This document shows, piece after piece, positions 32,090 to 41,382 of a DNA stretch of 64,000 bases; position 1 is the first letter of the stretch, and each line of letters opens with the position of its first letter. The notes below the pieces were generated by a model. The model searched no databases. It worked only from the letters and a program-made list of their open reading frames with translations, and was not told the origin of the DNA. The stretch comes from CAIURC01 sp043777315 (GTDB lineage: Bacteria; Verrucomicrobiota; Verrucomicrobiia; Chthoniobacterales; Chthoniobacteraceae). The position numbers were made by a program, and so were the translations under genes. Location of the stretch: the NCBI GenBank assembly GCA_043777315.1, contig JAYVPW010000033.1, positions 1-64,000 of the forward strand, in the 5' to 3' direction.

Positions 32090-35000
32090 TTATTTCCCCG
32101 CCGCCCAGACAAACGCGTTTTTGATCAGCGTCTGGTACTCGGGAAGGTCGTGGGCGCGGGCGTCGTGGCCGAGCGTGATGCAGACCACGCGGGACTTCGG
32201 ATGCTCGACGATCCAGACCTGCGGGAAGACTTTCCCGGTCTTCGGGCTCTTTGCCTGCGCGAGCACTTTGATCGGCACGCCCGTCGGGTCGGGAACGAAA
32301 TTGTAGAGCTCGTCGGTGATCTTGAAGGTCTTCGGCAGGCCCGCCATCAGCGGGTGATTCGGCTCGATTACCTCGACCTCGAATTCCCCGAGCGCGTCGT
32401 GTCCGCGCGCTCCGCCGCCGACGACATCGTGATTCCACTGCGGGAAATTATTCCACGCATACCATGTGCCCGGATGCTCGATCACGAGTCCTTTCCCGGC
32501 GTTCGCGAACTTGATCAGCGCCGTCGCCGTCTCGCTCGAGACCGGTTGGTTCGCGCTCCACGCCAGCACATCGACGCGGTCGAGAATCGCCGGCGTTCCG
32601 TTCGCATTCTGCGTGTAATCGAGCCAGCCCGGCTTGATCGCGGCGAGCGTCGCCTTGTCCGTCCCGCCATAATATTTCGCGAAGTCGTGCGACGAACCGC
32701 CACCGACCATCAGCGCGCGCATCCCCGCCGCTTTCGTCGGCGGCTCCGGCACCGCGTCGGTGAATTGCGGCACGAAATCTCCCGCCGCTTTCAAAGCAGG
32801 TTTCACGACTTTCGGAGCCGGCGCGCTGGCGCTCTCGGAGACAGCCGCGAGCGGCGCGGCGTTGGCCTCCGCGAGTTCCGCGGTGATCGCAAATGTCGTC
32901 GGCGCCACTCCGCTGTCCGCGCTCTCGAGCGTAATTTTTTCGATCGGGGCGGTGGTTTTCAATTGCTTGCTGCTCCACCGCACCTGCCCATTTTTCGTGA
33001 CCCCCTCCGCAAACCTCGAGCCCGGCACTTCGACGCGGCCAATGTAGTCCGCGAACTCCACGCCATTGCGAAACTCCAGCGTCTCGCTCGCCCCGCCAGC
33101 GAACTGCACGACCGCCTTCATCACGACTTCATTTTCCTCACCGTAGGGTGACGCCCACCCACCGACGTTGCCGAGAAAGTGCAGCCGGTTCGCCTTGAAT
33201 CCGCCGACATTGATCTCCACCGACTTCGGCATTTTCGTCTTCGCAAAGCTGCCGCTCTGCCCGCCTTTGAGCTGAATCGCGTTGTTACCGGTCGGCGATT
33301 TTTCCGCCGCGACGAGGTTGAACGGAATGCCACCGAGATTCAGCAGGCCCGTTTTGGCGAAGTGGAAATTCTCCGGCACATCGGTCGGCGCCATGTAAAT
33401 CCCGTGGCGCGTGTCGGCAGTGAAAGCCTTCGCCAAATCGAGCACGCGGAAGTGCTGCGCATCCGCGCCGCAGATGAAGGTGAGGATGTCGCGGAGCGTC
33501 TCGCCGCCGAGTCCCTCGAAGCCTTCCGGCATCAGCGAGCGGCCCGTGTTCACGCGGCTCTTGATCTCGGAAACTTTGATCTCCTCCTGCCCGGCGAGGC
33601 TCTTCAGCACAATGTTTGCGGGGTTTTCCCGCGCGATCACGCCGGCGTGAAATTTGCCGTCCTTCGTCTCGATATTCCACGCGACGAAGCTCGGATCGAC
33701 CTCGCGATTCGGATCGATGATCGCCGTCAGCAACTCGGCCGGACCGTGCGCGCCCATGCCCGTCAGCGCCGGCCCGATGTCCGTGCCGAGTTCGCCGAGC
33801 TTGTGGCAAATGGCGCACGTCGCGGTGAAGATCGCCTTTCCTTTCACCGCGTCGCCCGGCTGCTCGACGATCGGCGTGAGCTTCGCCAGCGCCTCGTTTT
33901 TCGCCGCCAGCGCCGGTCCCATCAGCTCGTCGAGCAGCGCATTCGCCCGCTGCGAAACCGCCTTGTCGGGATGCGTCCGCAGCCGCGCGAGATTCGCCGG
34001 CCCGAGAATCGTGAGGTCCGCCTGCTTCGCCTTCGCCGCATCGAGCAGCGCCAGCGCCCAGTCCGCGCGCTGCAGCAGCACTTCGAACGCGGATCCCTGC
34101 GCCTCCGCCGGCAGCTTTCCAAACGAACCGGCCAGCGCCGTCCCGACCCCCGCATCGCCCGTCTCGCCGAGCGCCACGATGAGCTGCCGTTGCAGTGCAG
34201 GCGAGGCCTTGCCCGTCGCAACCTTGATCACTGCGGGCAACGCGTCAGGATTTGCCGATCGCAATCCGAGCAGACTTTCTGCAGCGGAAAAACGCGCGGC
34301 CTCGGCGGACTCCGCGTCATTCAACTTGGCAAGAAGCACGGTCGTGAGCTGCGCGACCTGCGCCTTGAGCGCTCCCGCTTTGTCCCATTTCGCCGCGAGC
34401 GGGAGCGCGCTGCCACTCGCGCCGCCCGCGAGCAATTTCCCGAGCGCGCCGGAAAGCTCCGAGGTCATCGCCGGCGCGTCTTTGAGCGACTTGCCGAGCG
34501 TGTCGAGGACGCTGCGTTTCAGCGCATCGGCGCTCGCCGGTTTCGTCGAAAGTGAGATCACCAATTTCGCCGCCGCGTCCGCGTTGTTCTTCTCGCCGAT
34601 GCTCTGCGCGAGCTGGCTGACCAGCGGCGCGAGCGGCGCGGAATCAGCCGCATCGAGCGCTGCGGCGATGCTCGCCGCCGGGTTTTGCGCCGCAGCTCCG
34701 ATGGCGGCGGAGCGTTGAAAATCGTCATCCAACTTCGGCCACGCCGCGATGATCGCCTGCGCCGCCGCGTCCTCGAAACCACTCGTGCCCAGCGCGCGCA
34801 ACGCCGCGACACGCACCTGCGGATCGCTGTCCGTGAGCAGCGCCCCGAACGCCGGCGCGCTCGTCACGAAGTTGCGCGTGCCCTTCTCCGACTGCGGAAA
34901 AGTGTAGTGCGGCAACTCGGCGAGCAGCGCCGCGTTCCGCCGCACGACCGGGTCTTTGTCGGCGAGCGCGGGCGTCCATTGCAGCATGAGTTCATCGGCA

Positions 35001-37366
35001 TCGCGCTGGCCGAGAATCCACAGCGCCGCCACACGCGGCTCCGCGGGCTTGGCCGGATCGAGCGCGAGTTTGAGCAGCGATTGGTAGCCGAAATTCGTCT
35101 CCATCAGCGCCGCGTGTTTTTCCTGCTCCCCGGCCAACCACAGCTTCTCGCGCTTCGGCAACGGGTTCGCCCGGTCGAGCAACAACCGGCTCGCCGTCAT
35201 CCGCACCACGCGGTTCGGATGCTCCAGCGCCTTCACCAACTCCGCGACGCCCGCCTTCGACAAATCCGGCACCACGAGCTTCTTCGCGTCCTTTTGATCC
35301 ACCCGCCAGATGCGGCCGAAATAGTGATCGCGATCGGGCCGCACCGCCGCGTTGACCTCGTTGTGATCGGGCCCGCGCGTGTCGTTGTGGATCACGGCTT
35401 GATTGTAAAAATCGCCGACATACATCGCGCCGTCCGGCCCGACGCGGACCTCGATCGGACGCCACCACATGTCTTTGCTGCGAATGAACTCCGTCTCCTC
35501 GCGGCCCGGCAGTTTGTGAAAAGTGTAGCTCGATCCCTCGGGCGTGAGCCGCGCGTGATGGACGATGTTGATCGTCGGCTCGGTGCAAAAATAGTCGCCG
35601 TTGTATTCCGCCGGCCACGAGCCGCCGTCGTAGATCACGCAGCCCGCCGCCGCCGTGAACAACCCGACCCAATCGATCTGCCGATACGCCTGCTGCTCCC
35701 AGCTCATCGCCGGAAAAGTCTTCAGCGACGGCTCGACGACTTTGTAGCTCGTCACGTCTTTCGAGACCTTGCCGCGGGCGAGCGCATACTCCGGCAGCAC
35801 AGTCTGCATGAGCAGTTGGCCGCTCGTCGGCTGCGTCCACATCACGCGGTTGTCGCCGGTGATTTCCAGCCCCCAGGTGTTGCCGCCCTTCGAGCTGTAT
35901 TGCTCGAACGCCGACCCGTCCGGTTTGAACCGCACGACCCCCGAACCGATCGTCCCGAAATGCTTCGCGCCGTCGCCGCTCGTGACATCGCGCGAGCCGC
36001 TGTAGCCGTGCGTGCAATAGATCCAGCCATCCCAGCCCCACCGCGGATTATTGATGACCGCGTGCGTGTCGCCGGTCCCGAGCCCGGTGTAAAGTTTCTC
36101 CACTTTGTCGGCCTTCCCGTCGCCGTCCGTGTCGCGCAGCCAGAGGATGTCCGGCGCCTGCGTCACGATCACGCCGTCCTTGTAAAAGACGAGTCCGGTG
36201 ACCAGTTCGAGGCCTTCGTAAAAGACCTCCTTTTTGTCCGCCACACCGTCGCCATCCGTGTCCGTGAGGATGCTGATTTTATCGAGCCCCTTCCGATCCT
36301 GCTTGCCCGGCGTCGCGTCGATCCCGCCGTGATCCTTCCATTCCTTGCCGCGATAATCCGGCCGCATCCCGCGCCGGCCGTTCGGATATTCCGGCGTCTC
36401 CGCGACCCACATCCGCCCCGCCGGATCCCAGTCGAAATTCATCGGCTTCGTGATCAGCGGCTCCGCGGCGACCAGCTTCATGTTGAAATCCGGGTGCACC
36501 TCCAGCGCCTTCAACGTGTCCGCCGGCCGCTGCGGTCCGCCCTCAGGATAAGTCAGCGCCGCGATCTCGTCCGGTTTGCAAAACTCATCCACGTTCGCCC
36601 GCTTCCCCGCCCACGCGATCCCGCGCAGCAAAATCGCGCGATAATTCGGCCGCTCAAAAGTCGCGTTATAATGACCCGGGATCGAAACGAACGCGCGGTA
36701 GCCGTCGTGTTCGTAGGCCCACATCTGCGGCTGAATGTCGAAAATCGTGACCGGCGCGCCCTGCACCGCCTTCTTTCCCGCGGGGACATTCGGCGTGTAA
36801 CTCGTGGCCAGCACCCGCACGTCCGGCGAGATGTCCATGTCGTAGTAGATCTCGTCATCGAGCTGGAAATTCGACGCGCCTTTCGTGATCGGGTGCGCCT
36901 CGCCGAGCCGTTGATTTTCCACGAAATAAAGGTCCATCGGCCCCTCGCGCCACTTGGTCGTTCCCTTCACCCACGAGCCCCCGATCGTCGCCTTCCACCA
37001 CGCCGATTCCTTCATCGCGACCGATGCGGCATGAATGACGACCAGCCCGCCGCCCCGCTTCGTGAACGCCTCGACGTTCGCCTTTTCCTCCGCTGTCGCG
37101 TCGCCCGCCTCATCCGCATCCACGATCACCACATCCGTCTGCGCGAACTGCGCCGCGCTCGGCCACCCGATCGCACCGTCCACTTTCATCCCCCGCTCCG
37201 TCAGCAACGGCTTCCAGGTCGCGAGGAAATGCGGGTGATCATGCGCGTTCGGCCCATGCGTCTTCACCCCGCTGCGGATGTAGATGCGAAGCGGCTCGGC
37301 GGCCGATGCGATGCCCGCGACAAACGCGAGCGTGAGGGTGAAGAGAACGAGGAGGTGGCGTTTCAT
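32090..37366 (-). CDS. Giant exported ThuA / PVC-type CxxCH / HEAT protein
   Basis: The 1758-residue protein has a signal peptide (MKRHLLVLFTLTLAFVAGIA). It then carries an N-terminal ThuA-like domain (about 22-245), a propeller-like PVC membrane-bound dehydrogenase region (about 290-600; FNMKLVAAEPLITKPMNFDW and TDTDGDGVADKKEVFYEGL), HEAT-like helices (about 600-1150), a cytochrome c site C1184-AI-C1187-H1188, and a second ThuA-like domain (about 1546-1758). The upper part of the frame beyond 37366 is not coding. Such fusions are PVC hallmarks, usually linked to sugar or glycan oxidation outside the cell; the substrate is unknown. Confidence 0.92.
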   Translation of the reverse strand: MKRHLLVLFTLTLAFVAGIASAAEPLRIYIRSGVKTHGPNAHDHPHFLATWKPLLTERGMKVDGAIGWPSAAQFAQTDVVIVDADEAGDATAEEKANVEAFTKRGGGLVVIHAASVAMKESAWWKATIGGSWVKGTTKWREGPMDLYFVENQRLGEAHPITKGASNFQLDDEIYYDMDISPDVRVLATSYTPNVPAGKKAVQGAPVTIFDIQPQMWAYEHDGYRAFVSIPGHYNATFERPNYRAILLRGIAWAGKRANVDEFCKPDEIAALTYPEGGPQRPADTLKALEVHPDFNMKLVAAEPLITKPMNFDWDPAGRMWVAETPEYPNGRRGMRPDYRGKEWKDHGGIDATPGKQDRKGLDKISILTDTDGDGVADKKEVFYEGLELVTGLVFYKDGVIVTQAPDILWLRDTDGDGKADKVEKLYTGLGTGDTHAVINNPRWGWDGWIYCTHGYSGSRDVTSGDGAKHFGTIGSGVVRFKPDGSAFEQYSSKGGNTWGLEITGDNRVMWTQPTSGQLLMQTVLPEYALARGKVSKDVTSYKVVEPSLKTFPAMSWEQQAYRQIDWVGLFTAAAGCVIYDGGSWPAEYNGDYFCTEPTINIVHHARLTPEGSSYTFHKLPGREETEFIRSKDMWWRPIEVRVGPDGAMYVGDFYNQAVIHNDTRGPDHNEVNAAVRPDRDHYFGRIWRVDQKDAKKLVVPDLSKAGVAELVKALEHPNRVVRMTASRLLLDRANPLPKREKLWLAGEQEKHAALMETNFGYQSLLKLALDPAKPAEPRVAALWILGQRDADELMLQWTPALADKDPVVRRNAALLAELPHYTFPQSEKGTRNFVTSAPAFGALLTDSDPQVRVAALRALGTSGFEDAAAQAIIAAWPKLDDDFQRSAAIGAAAQNPAASIAAALDAADSAPLAPLVSQLAQSIGEKNNADAAAKLVISLSTKPASADALKRSVLDTLGKSLKDAPAMTSELSGALGKLLAGGASGSALPLAAKWDKAGALKAQVAQLTTVLLAKLNDAESAEAARFSAAESLLGLRSANPDALPAVIKVATGKASPALQRQLIVALGETGDAGVGTALAGSFGKLPAEAQGSAFEVLLQRADWALALLDAAKAKQADLTILGPANLARLRTHPDKAVSQRANALLDELMGPALAAKNEALAKLTPIVEQPGDAVKGKAIFTATCAICHKLGELGTDIGPALTGMGAHGPAELLTAIIDPNREVDPSFVAWNIETKDGKFHAGVIARENPANIVLKSLAGQEEIKVSEIKSRVNTGRSLMPEGFEGLGGETLRDILTFICGADAQHFRVLDLAKAFTADTRHGIYMAPTDVPENFHFAKTGLLNLGGIPFNLVAAEKSPTGNNAIQLKGGQSGSFAKTKMPKSVEINVGGFKANRLHFLGNVGGWASPYGEENEVVMKAVVQFAGGASETLEFRNGVEFADYIGRVEVPGSRFAEGVTKNGQVRWSSKQLKTTAPIEKITLESADSGVAPTTFAITAELAEANAAPLAAVSESASAPAPKVVKPALKAAGDFVPQFTDAVPEPPTKAAGMRALMVGGGSSHDFAKYYGGTDKATLAAIKPGWLDYTQNANGTPAILDRVDVLAWSANQPVSSETATALIKFANAGKGLVIEHPGTWYAWNNFPQWNHDVVGGGARGHDALGEFEVEVIEPNHPLMAGLPKTFKITDELYNFVPDPTGVPIKVLAQAKSPKTGKVFPQVWIVEHPKSRVVCITLGHDARAHDLPEYQTLIKNAFVWAAGK

Positions 37367-37470
37367 GGCGGTGTTGGGGAAGTCGGAGAGGGCCGCGGAA
37401 ATTAGCGCTTTTCCCGCGCGGAGGAAGCCTGTCGGCGGGCGAAGTCCGGGCCGTAGGCCCCGCCCTTTTT

Positions 37471-37522
37471 CGTCATCCTGAGCGAAGCGCAGCGGAGTCG
37501 AAGGACCTCTAACTATTTCCCC
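37471..37522. repeat. Single TCATCCTGAGCGAAG-type repeat arm
   Basis: GTCATCCTGAGCGAAGCGCA followed by a sequence ending in GAAGGACCTCTAACTATTTC. It matches the left arms at 7303 and 55466 but has no inverted partner in the 206-bp gap before the acetyltransferase gene. Confidence 0.75.
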
Positions 37523-37572
37523 AAACCTTGCGTCGTCGGAGATCGACCCGAAAAAGGAAAGACCGGTCAAAT

Positions 37573-38076
37573 TCAACCAACCTCCTCGCGAATCGCTCGC
37601 GCCGGATTTCCCGCCACCACCGCACCAGCCGGCACATCTTTCACCACGACCGAGCCCGCGCCAATCACCGCTCCGTCGCCGATCCTGATCGGGCCGAGGA
37701 TCACCGCGTTTGCCCCGACATCCACGCGATCTCCGATGATCGGACAACCGCTCTGCGAGCCGTCGGCGAGGGTCTTGTTTCCAATCGTGGTCGATTGGCG
37801 GAGGATGCAATCGCGTCCGATCACCGTGCCCTCGTGGACGACGAGTGCTTGCGCGTGGAAGAGGCGGAGTCCGGGGCCGATGCGCGTTTTGTAGCGCAGC
37901 TCGATGCCGAGAAATGCGCCGACGAAAACGCGGTAAAATGCGAACAGCGGCACGCCGATGAGCCACCACGGCGCGGGCCAGCCGCGGACCGCATGGGCGA
38001 GGCGAAAAAGCAGCAAAACGACCTGACCTTTCGGATTGCCGCGATTGGCCTGCCAGTCCGCGAAGAGAGCATTCAT
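37573..38076 (-). CDS. Hexapeptide-repeat acetyltransferase (serine/sugar O-acetyltransferase type)
   Basis: The 167-residue protein has a short N-terminal hydrophobic helix region (LLLFRLAHAVRGWPAPWW), then left-handed beta-helix hexapeptides (VIGRDCILRQSTTIGNKT; IIGDRVDVGANAVILGPI; IIGAGSVVV-like turns). It ends in VVAGNPARAI, the classical CysE/WcaB-type C-terminus. It probably transfers acetyl from acetyl-CoA to a sugar or serine. Its ATG overlaps the stop of the upstream glycosyltransferase (ATGA at 38073-38076), placing it last in the coupled chain 43399 to 37573. Glycan O-acetylation is the likely job. Confidence 0.9.
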   Translation of the reverse strand: MNALFADWQANRGNPKGQVVLLLFRLAHAVRGWPAPWWLIGVPLFAFYRVFVGAFLGIELRYKTRIGPGLRLFHAQALVVHEGTVIGRDCILRQSTTIGNKTLADGSQSGCPIIGDRVDVGANAVILGPIRIGDGAVIGAGSVVVKDVPAGAVVAGNPARAIREEVG

Positions 38077-39215
38077 GCGGGTTCGCGGGCGGTTGCCGGT
38101 TTCAGGTATTGCAAATAAATCGCCTCCACCGCGCGCGTCATCGCCTCAGCGGAATAGCCCGCGCGCACCTTGGCCAGCGCGGCATTGGCGAGCCGCCGCG
38201 CGGTCTCCGGCTGCGCGATCAATTCGCTCACGCGGTCGCAAAATCCAGCGCAGTCGCCGGGGGTCACGAGTGCCGCATCTTCACCGTCACTCAGGATTTC
38301 CTGCACCCCGTCGAGCTTCGCCGAGACAATCGGGATGCCGACCGCCATCGCCTCGAGGATGGTGATCGGCAGGCCTTCGTAACGCGACGTGAGCAGCAGC
38401 ATATCGAGCGCAGGATACAGCGCCGCCATGTCGCCGACATAGCCGAGAAAACGCACGCCGTCTTCAATTCCCAGCCGCCGTGCTTGTCGCCGCAGATCGC
38501 TCTCCTCTTCGCCCGTGCCCGCGATCACGAAGATCGCGTGCGGATGACGCGCGCGCACCGCCACCGCGACTTTGATGAAAAGCGCGAAGTTTTTCTGATG
38601 CGTGAGCCGCCCGATTCCCGCGACGACGAACGCGTTTTCCGGCAAGCCCCAACGCGCTCGCGCCGCGGCCCGCTGCTCGGGTCGTGGCTGGAAAATCCCC
38701 AGGTCCACGCCGTTGTGAATCGTCGTCACACGCGCCGCGGGGAGGCCTTCGTGATCGAGCAAATACTGGCGCGTCGAACCCGAAACCGCGATCACATGCG
38801 TCGAAAAGCGGTTCGTGATTTCGTCCGCTTTCGGCGCCCACTTCCGCGGGTCGGTGAGCTTGTCATTGCAGTGGTCGTGATTGATCCGCACCGGCACCCC
38901 GCACAGCGCCGCGATCGGCTTGGCCACAACGTTTGCGGCCAGAAGGTGCGTGTGGACGACATCGTATTTCCGCGTCAGGCACAGCCACGCCAGCGCCGGC
39001 ACGTAGCTCGGAAATCGCGGATGAAAAGAGAGCGAGAAAACCGGCACGCCGAGCGTCTTCAACTCTTCCCAAAAAACCCCGCGCCCGTGCATCGCCGCAG
39101 CCGAAAACTCGAATCGCGCCGTGTCGCCATGCCTGAGCAGATTGATCATCACCGACTGCGCACCGCCGAGGTCGAGCGAATCAATGACGTGCAGGACTCG
39201 GTATCGGCGGCTCAC
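38073..39215 (-). CDS. Glycosyltransferase family 4
   Basis: The 380-residue GT-B enzyme has an N-terminal VLHVIDSLDLGGAQSVMINL, VVAGIGRLTHQKNFALFIKV at the start of the donor domain, and TSRYEGLPITILEAMAVGIP, the E-x7-E donor-sugar motif. The start is a GTG at 39215 that overlaps the upstream stop (GTGA), giving VSRRYRVLHV; the open frame further up is not protein-like. It transfers a nucleotide-activated sugar onto a growing glycan; donor and acceptor are unknown. Confidence 0.92.
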   Translation of the reverse strand: MSRRYRVLHVIDSLDLGGAQSVMINLLRHGDTARFEFSAAAMHGRGVFWEELKTLGVPVFSLSFHPRFPSYVPALAWLCLTRKYDVVHTHLLAANVVAKPIAALCGVPVRINHDHCNDKLTDPRKWAPKADEITNRFSTHVIAVSGSTRQYLLDHEGLPAARVTTIHNGVDLGIFQPRPEQRAAARARWGLPENAFVVAGIGRLTHQKNFALFIKVAVAVRARHPHAIFVIAGTGEEESDLRRQARRLGIEDGVRFLGYVGDMAALYPALDMLLLTSRYEGLPITILEAMAVGIPIVSAKLDGVQEILSDGEDAALVTPGDCAGFCDRVSELIAQPETARRLANAALAKVRAGYSAEAMTRAVEAIYLQYLKPATAREPA

Positions 39216-40285
39216 GACGCGTCCCCCTTTTTTGCGGCATACTTTTCGTAAAACAGACGCGCCGAATCGCCGAGCACCGCCAGCGCCGCGATGCGCGCCC
39301 AAGGCAGTCGCCATGCGGCTTCCGGGCTGGTGCGCACCGCGCGTGAGAGCGTCCGCAGCGCAGCGAGCCGGTGCTTCGGAAGAAGATTGTAAGCCACCCG
39401 GCCGATCTGCCCGGCGAGTGAGGCGCGGAGATCAGAATCTTCGCCCGCGGAATCGTGAGCGGCGTGAAATGCAGCGAGTAGGCGGTCGAAGAGCCGCCAG
39501 AATTCAGGCAGCTCGGACGGCTCCAGTTTCCAGCGAAACTGACCGAGCATTTCCATCTCGCGCTCGGGGAAAGTGAGGACCGGAAGCTCCGCCGCGAGCG
39601 CCGCGGATTGGATGCGGCGCGTCTCGGCATCGAGCTCCGCGCGGCGCGAACGCATCAGTGAACCAGCGTGTGCGCGGACCGTGACGAGCCGTTCCGGCAG
39701 GTTCGCGGCGGGATGCCGACGGGAGATGCGCGACCAGAGTTCGTAGTCCTGTGAAATCGAAAACGACTCGTCGTAGCCGCCGAATTCCGCAACCACTGGC
39801 GCACGGCGAAACATCACAGCGGAGTGGAGGAAGGGATTGTCGAACAGCATCGCCCAGCGCACCGCGAGCGGGCTTCGCGGCATGTCGAGCGTGCCCTGCG
39901 CGCGGCCCGCGTCATCGACTTGCCGTGCCGAAGTTCCGAGCAGCATCACCTGCGGGTTCGCCCGCAAACATTCGAGCTGTCGCGCGAATCGATCCGGCTG
40001 CGAGACGTCGTCGGCATCCTGCCGCGCGATGAATTCGCCGCGGGCCTCGCGCAGTCCGCGGTTCAGCGTCGCGGTGAGCCCGAGGTTCCGCTCATTCGCC
40101 AGCACGCGGAGCCGCGGGTCGCGAAAGCCCGCGGCGACCGCGCGCGTGGAGTCGGTCGAGCCGTCGTCGATGACGAGCAGTTCGAAGTCGCCACACGTCT
40201 GCGCCAGCACGCTTTCGATCGCCGCGCCGAGAAATGGCGCGGCATTGAACGCGGGCAGCAGGACCGTGATCACGGGCGGATTCAC
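39212..40285 (-). CDS. Glycosyltransferase family 2
   Basis: The 357-residue GT-A enzyme has ITVLLPAFNAAPFLGAAIES, VIDDGSTDSTRAVA (nucleotide binding) and QDADDVSQPDRFARQL as the DxD metal site. A C-terminal helical tail of about 150 residues is of unknown use. The GTG start at 40285 overlaps the upstream stop by 4 bp and the gene's own stop overlaps the next start likewise. The linkage formed is not predictable. Confidence 0.92.
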   Translation of the reverse strand: MNPPVITVLLPAFNAAPFLGAAIESVLAQTCGDFELLVIDDGSTDSTRAVAAGFRDPRLRVLANERNLGLTATLNRGLREARGEFIARQDADDVSQPDRFARQLECLRANPQVMLLGTSARQVDDAGRAQGTLDMPRSPLAVRWAMLFDNPFLHSAVMFRRAPVVAEFGGYDESFSISQDYELWSRISRRHPAANLPERLVTVRAHAGSLMRSRRAELDAETRRIQSAALAAELPVLTFPEREMEMLGQFRWKLEPSELPEFWRLFDRLLAAFHAAHDSAGEDSDLRASLAGQIGRVAYNLLPKHRLAALRTLSRAVRTSPEAAWRLPWARIAALAVLGDSARLFYEKYAAKKGDAS

Positions 40286-41382
40286 GCGAGCAGTCTGGCA
40301 AAAATCTCGCGATGCCGCGCGACCCATTCGCGATGATCGAACAGCCCCTCCGCACGCCGCCGAGCCGCATGGCTGCTTGATTCCCAGTCACCCATCAGTT
40401 TCCGCACCGCCTCAGCCATCGCGCCGGGTGTCGGATAGCTCGGCGCGTCCCAGCTCTCCGCGACCGGCAGCAACGCGCCACATTCCAAGCTCACGAGTTC
40501 CGGCATTCCGCCGCTCGCGGAAGCGATGACCGGCACGCCGCACGCGAGCGACTCGATCGGCACCGTCGGGCACGGATCGTTGAATTTCGGATGCAGCAAA
40601 ACATGGCTCGCGCGAAAAAGCCCCGGTGCTTCCGCCTGTCTGAATGCGGGCACGATTTGGACGTTCACCTCGACACCCGCGCGCCGGATCGCGGCTTGCA
40701 CTTCGGCATCGCCGCGCGGCCAGTGAAACCGCCCGGCGATCGTCAGCCGCGCCGCTTGTCCGCTGCGCACCAGTTCCGCGAGCGTGTCGATAGCGACGGT
40801 GACGCGCTCCAATTCCTGATGCGTCCCCGCGGCGAGTAGCTCCCATCGCTCCATCCCCGGCGGCGCGCTCGGGGGCGCGAACGCGTCGAGGTTCACCGGG
40901 TTGAAAATGACTTCACTCGGCGCGTCCGTGGCGCCGAGAAATCGATCCGCCGAGCGCTGGCAGAACTCGCTCTGATAAACCACGAAATCGGCCAGGCGCA
41001 GCAGCTCCCGCATCGGGCGATTGAACTCTTCGCTGCGCCGCCCCGCCCACGCGGGGAAACCGACGCCATTCTGATTCCAGACGAATTTCGCACCACGTTT
41101 TTTGGCCCACCGGACCAGCTCGATCGCGTGCGGCGGCGGCGCGCTGCTGACGAGATAAAGGATGTTGAAATCGGCGCGCTCGGGAAACTCATCGCGCAAA
41201 TGCAGCAGCTTCACCCGCCCGCCATGCACCAGCGCATCGGCATCCGCGGGCAATGCTCCGCCGAAGCTCAACGCGATTTCTCCGCTCGGCGGAGACATTG
41301 TCCGTCGCTCCAGCAGGCGGCGAAAAGCGAGCCGGCCGGGCATCGCTTTCAGCTCCGTGGCCCAGCGCCGCAGCGCGCTCAT
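40282..41382 (-). CDS. Glycosyltransferase family 4
   Basis: The 366-residue protein has a GT-B layout. The donor-binding half shows AARLTIAGRFHWPRGDAEVQ, HPKFNDPCPTVPIESLACGV (the E-x7-E-like donor segment) and PVIASASGGMPELV. The N-terminal half is less conserved (LLHLRDEFPERADFNILYLV). The ATG at 41382 overlaps the upstream stop (ATGA). Coupled translation with its neighbours points to the same surface glycan. Confidence 0.88.
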   Translation of the reverse strand: MSALRRWATELKAMPGRLAFRRLLERRTMSPPSGEIALSFGGALPADADALVHGGRVKLLHLRDEFPERADFNILYLVSSAPPPHAIELVRWAKKRGAKFVWNQNGVGFPAWAGRRSEEFNRPMRELLRLADFVVYQSEFCQRSADRFLGATDAPSEVIFNPVNLDAFAPPSAPPGMERWELLAAGTHQELERVTVAIDTLAELVRSGQAARLTIAGRFHWPRGDAEVQAAIRRAGVEVNVQIVPAFRQAEAPGLFRASHVLLHPKFNDPCPTVPIESLACGVPVIASASGGMPELVSLECGALLPVAESWDAPSYPTPGAMAEAVRKLMGDWESSSHAARRRAEGLFDHREWVARHREIFARLLA

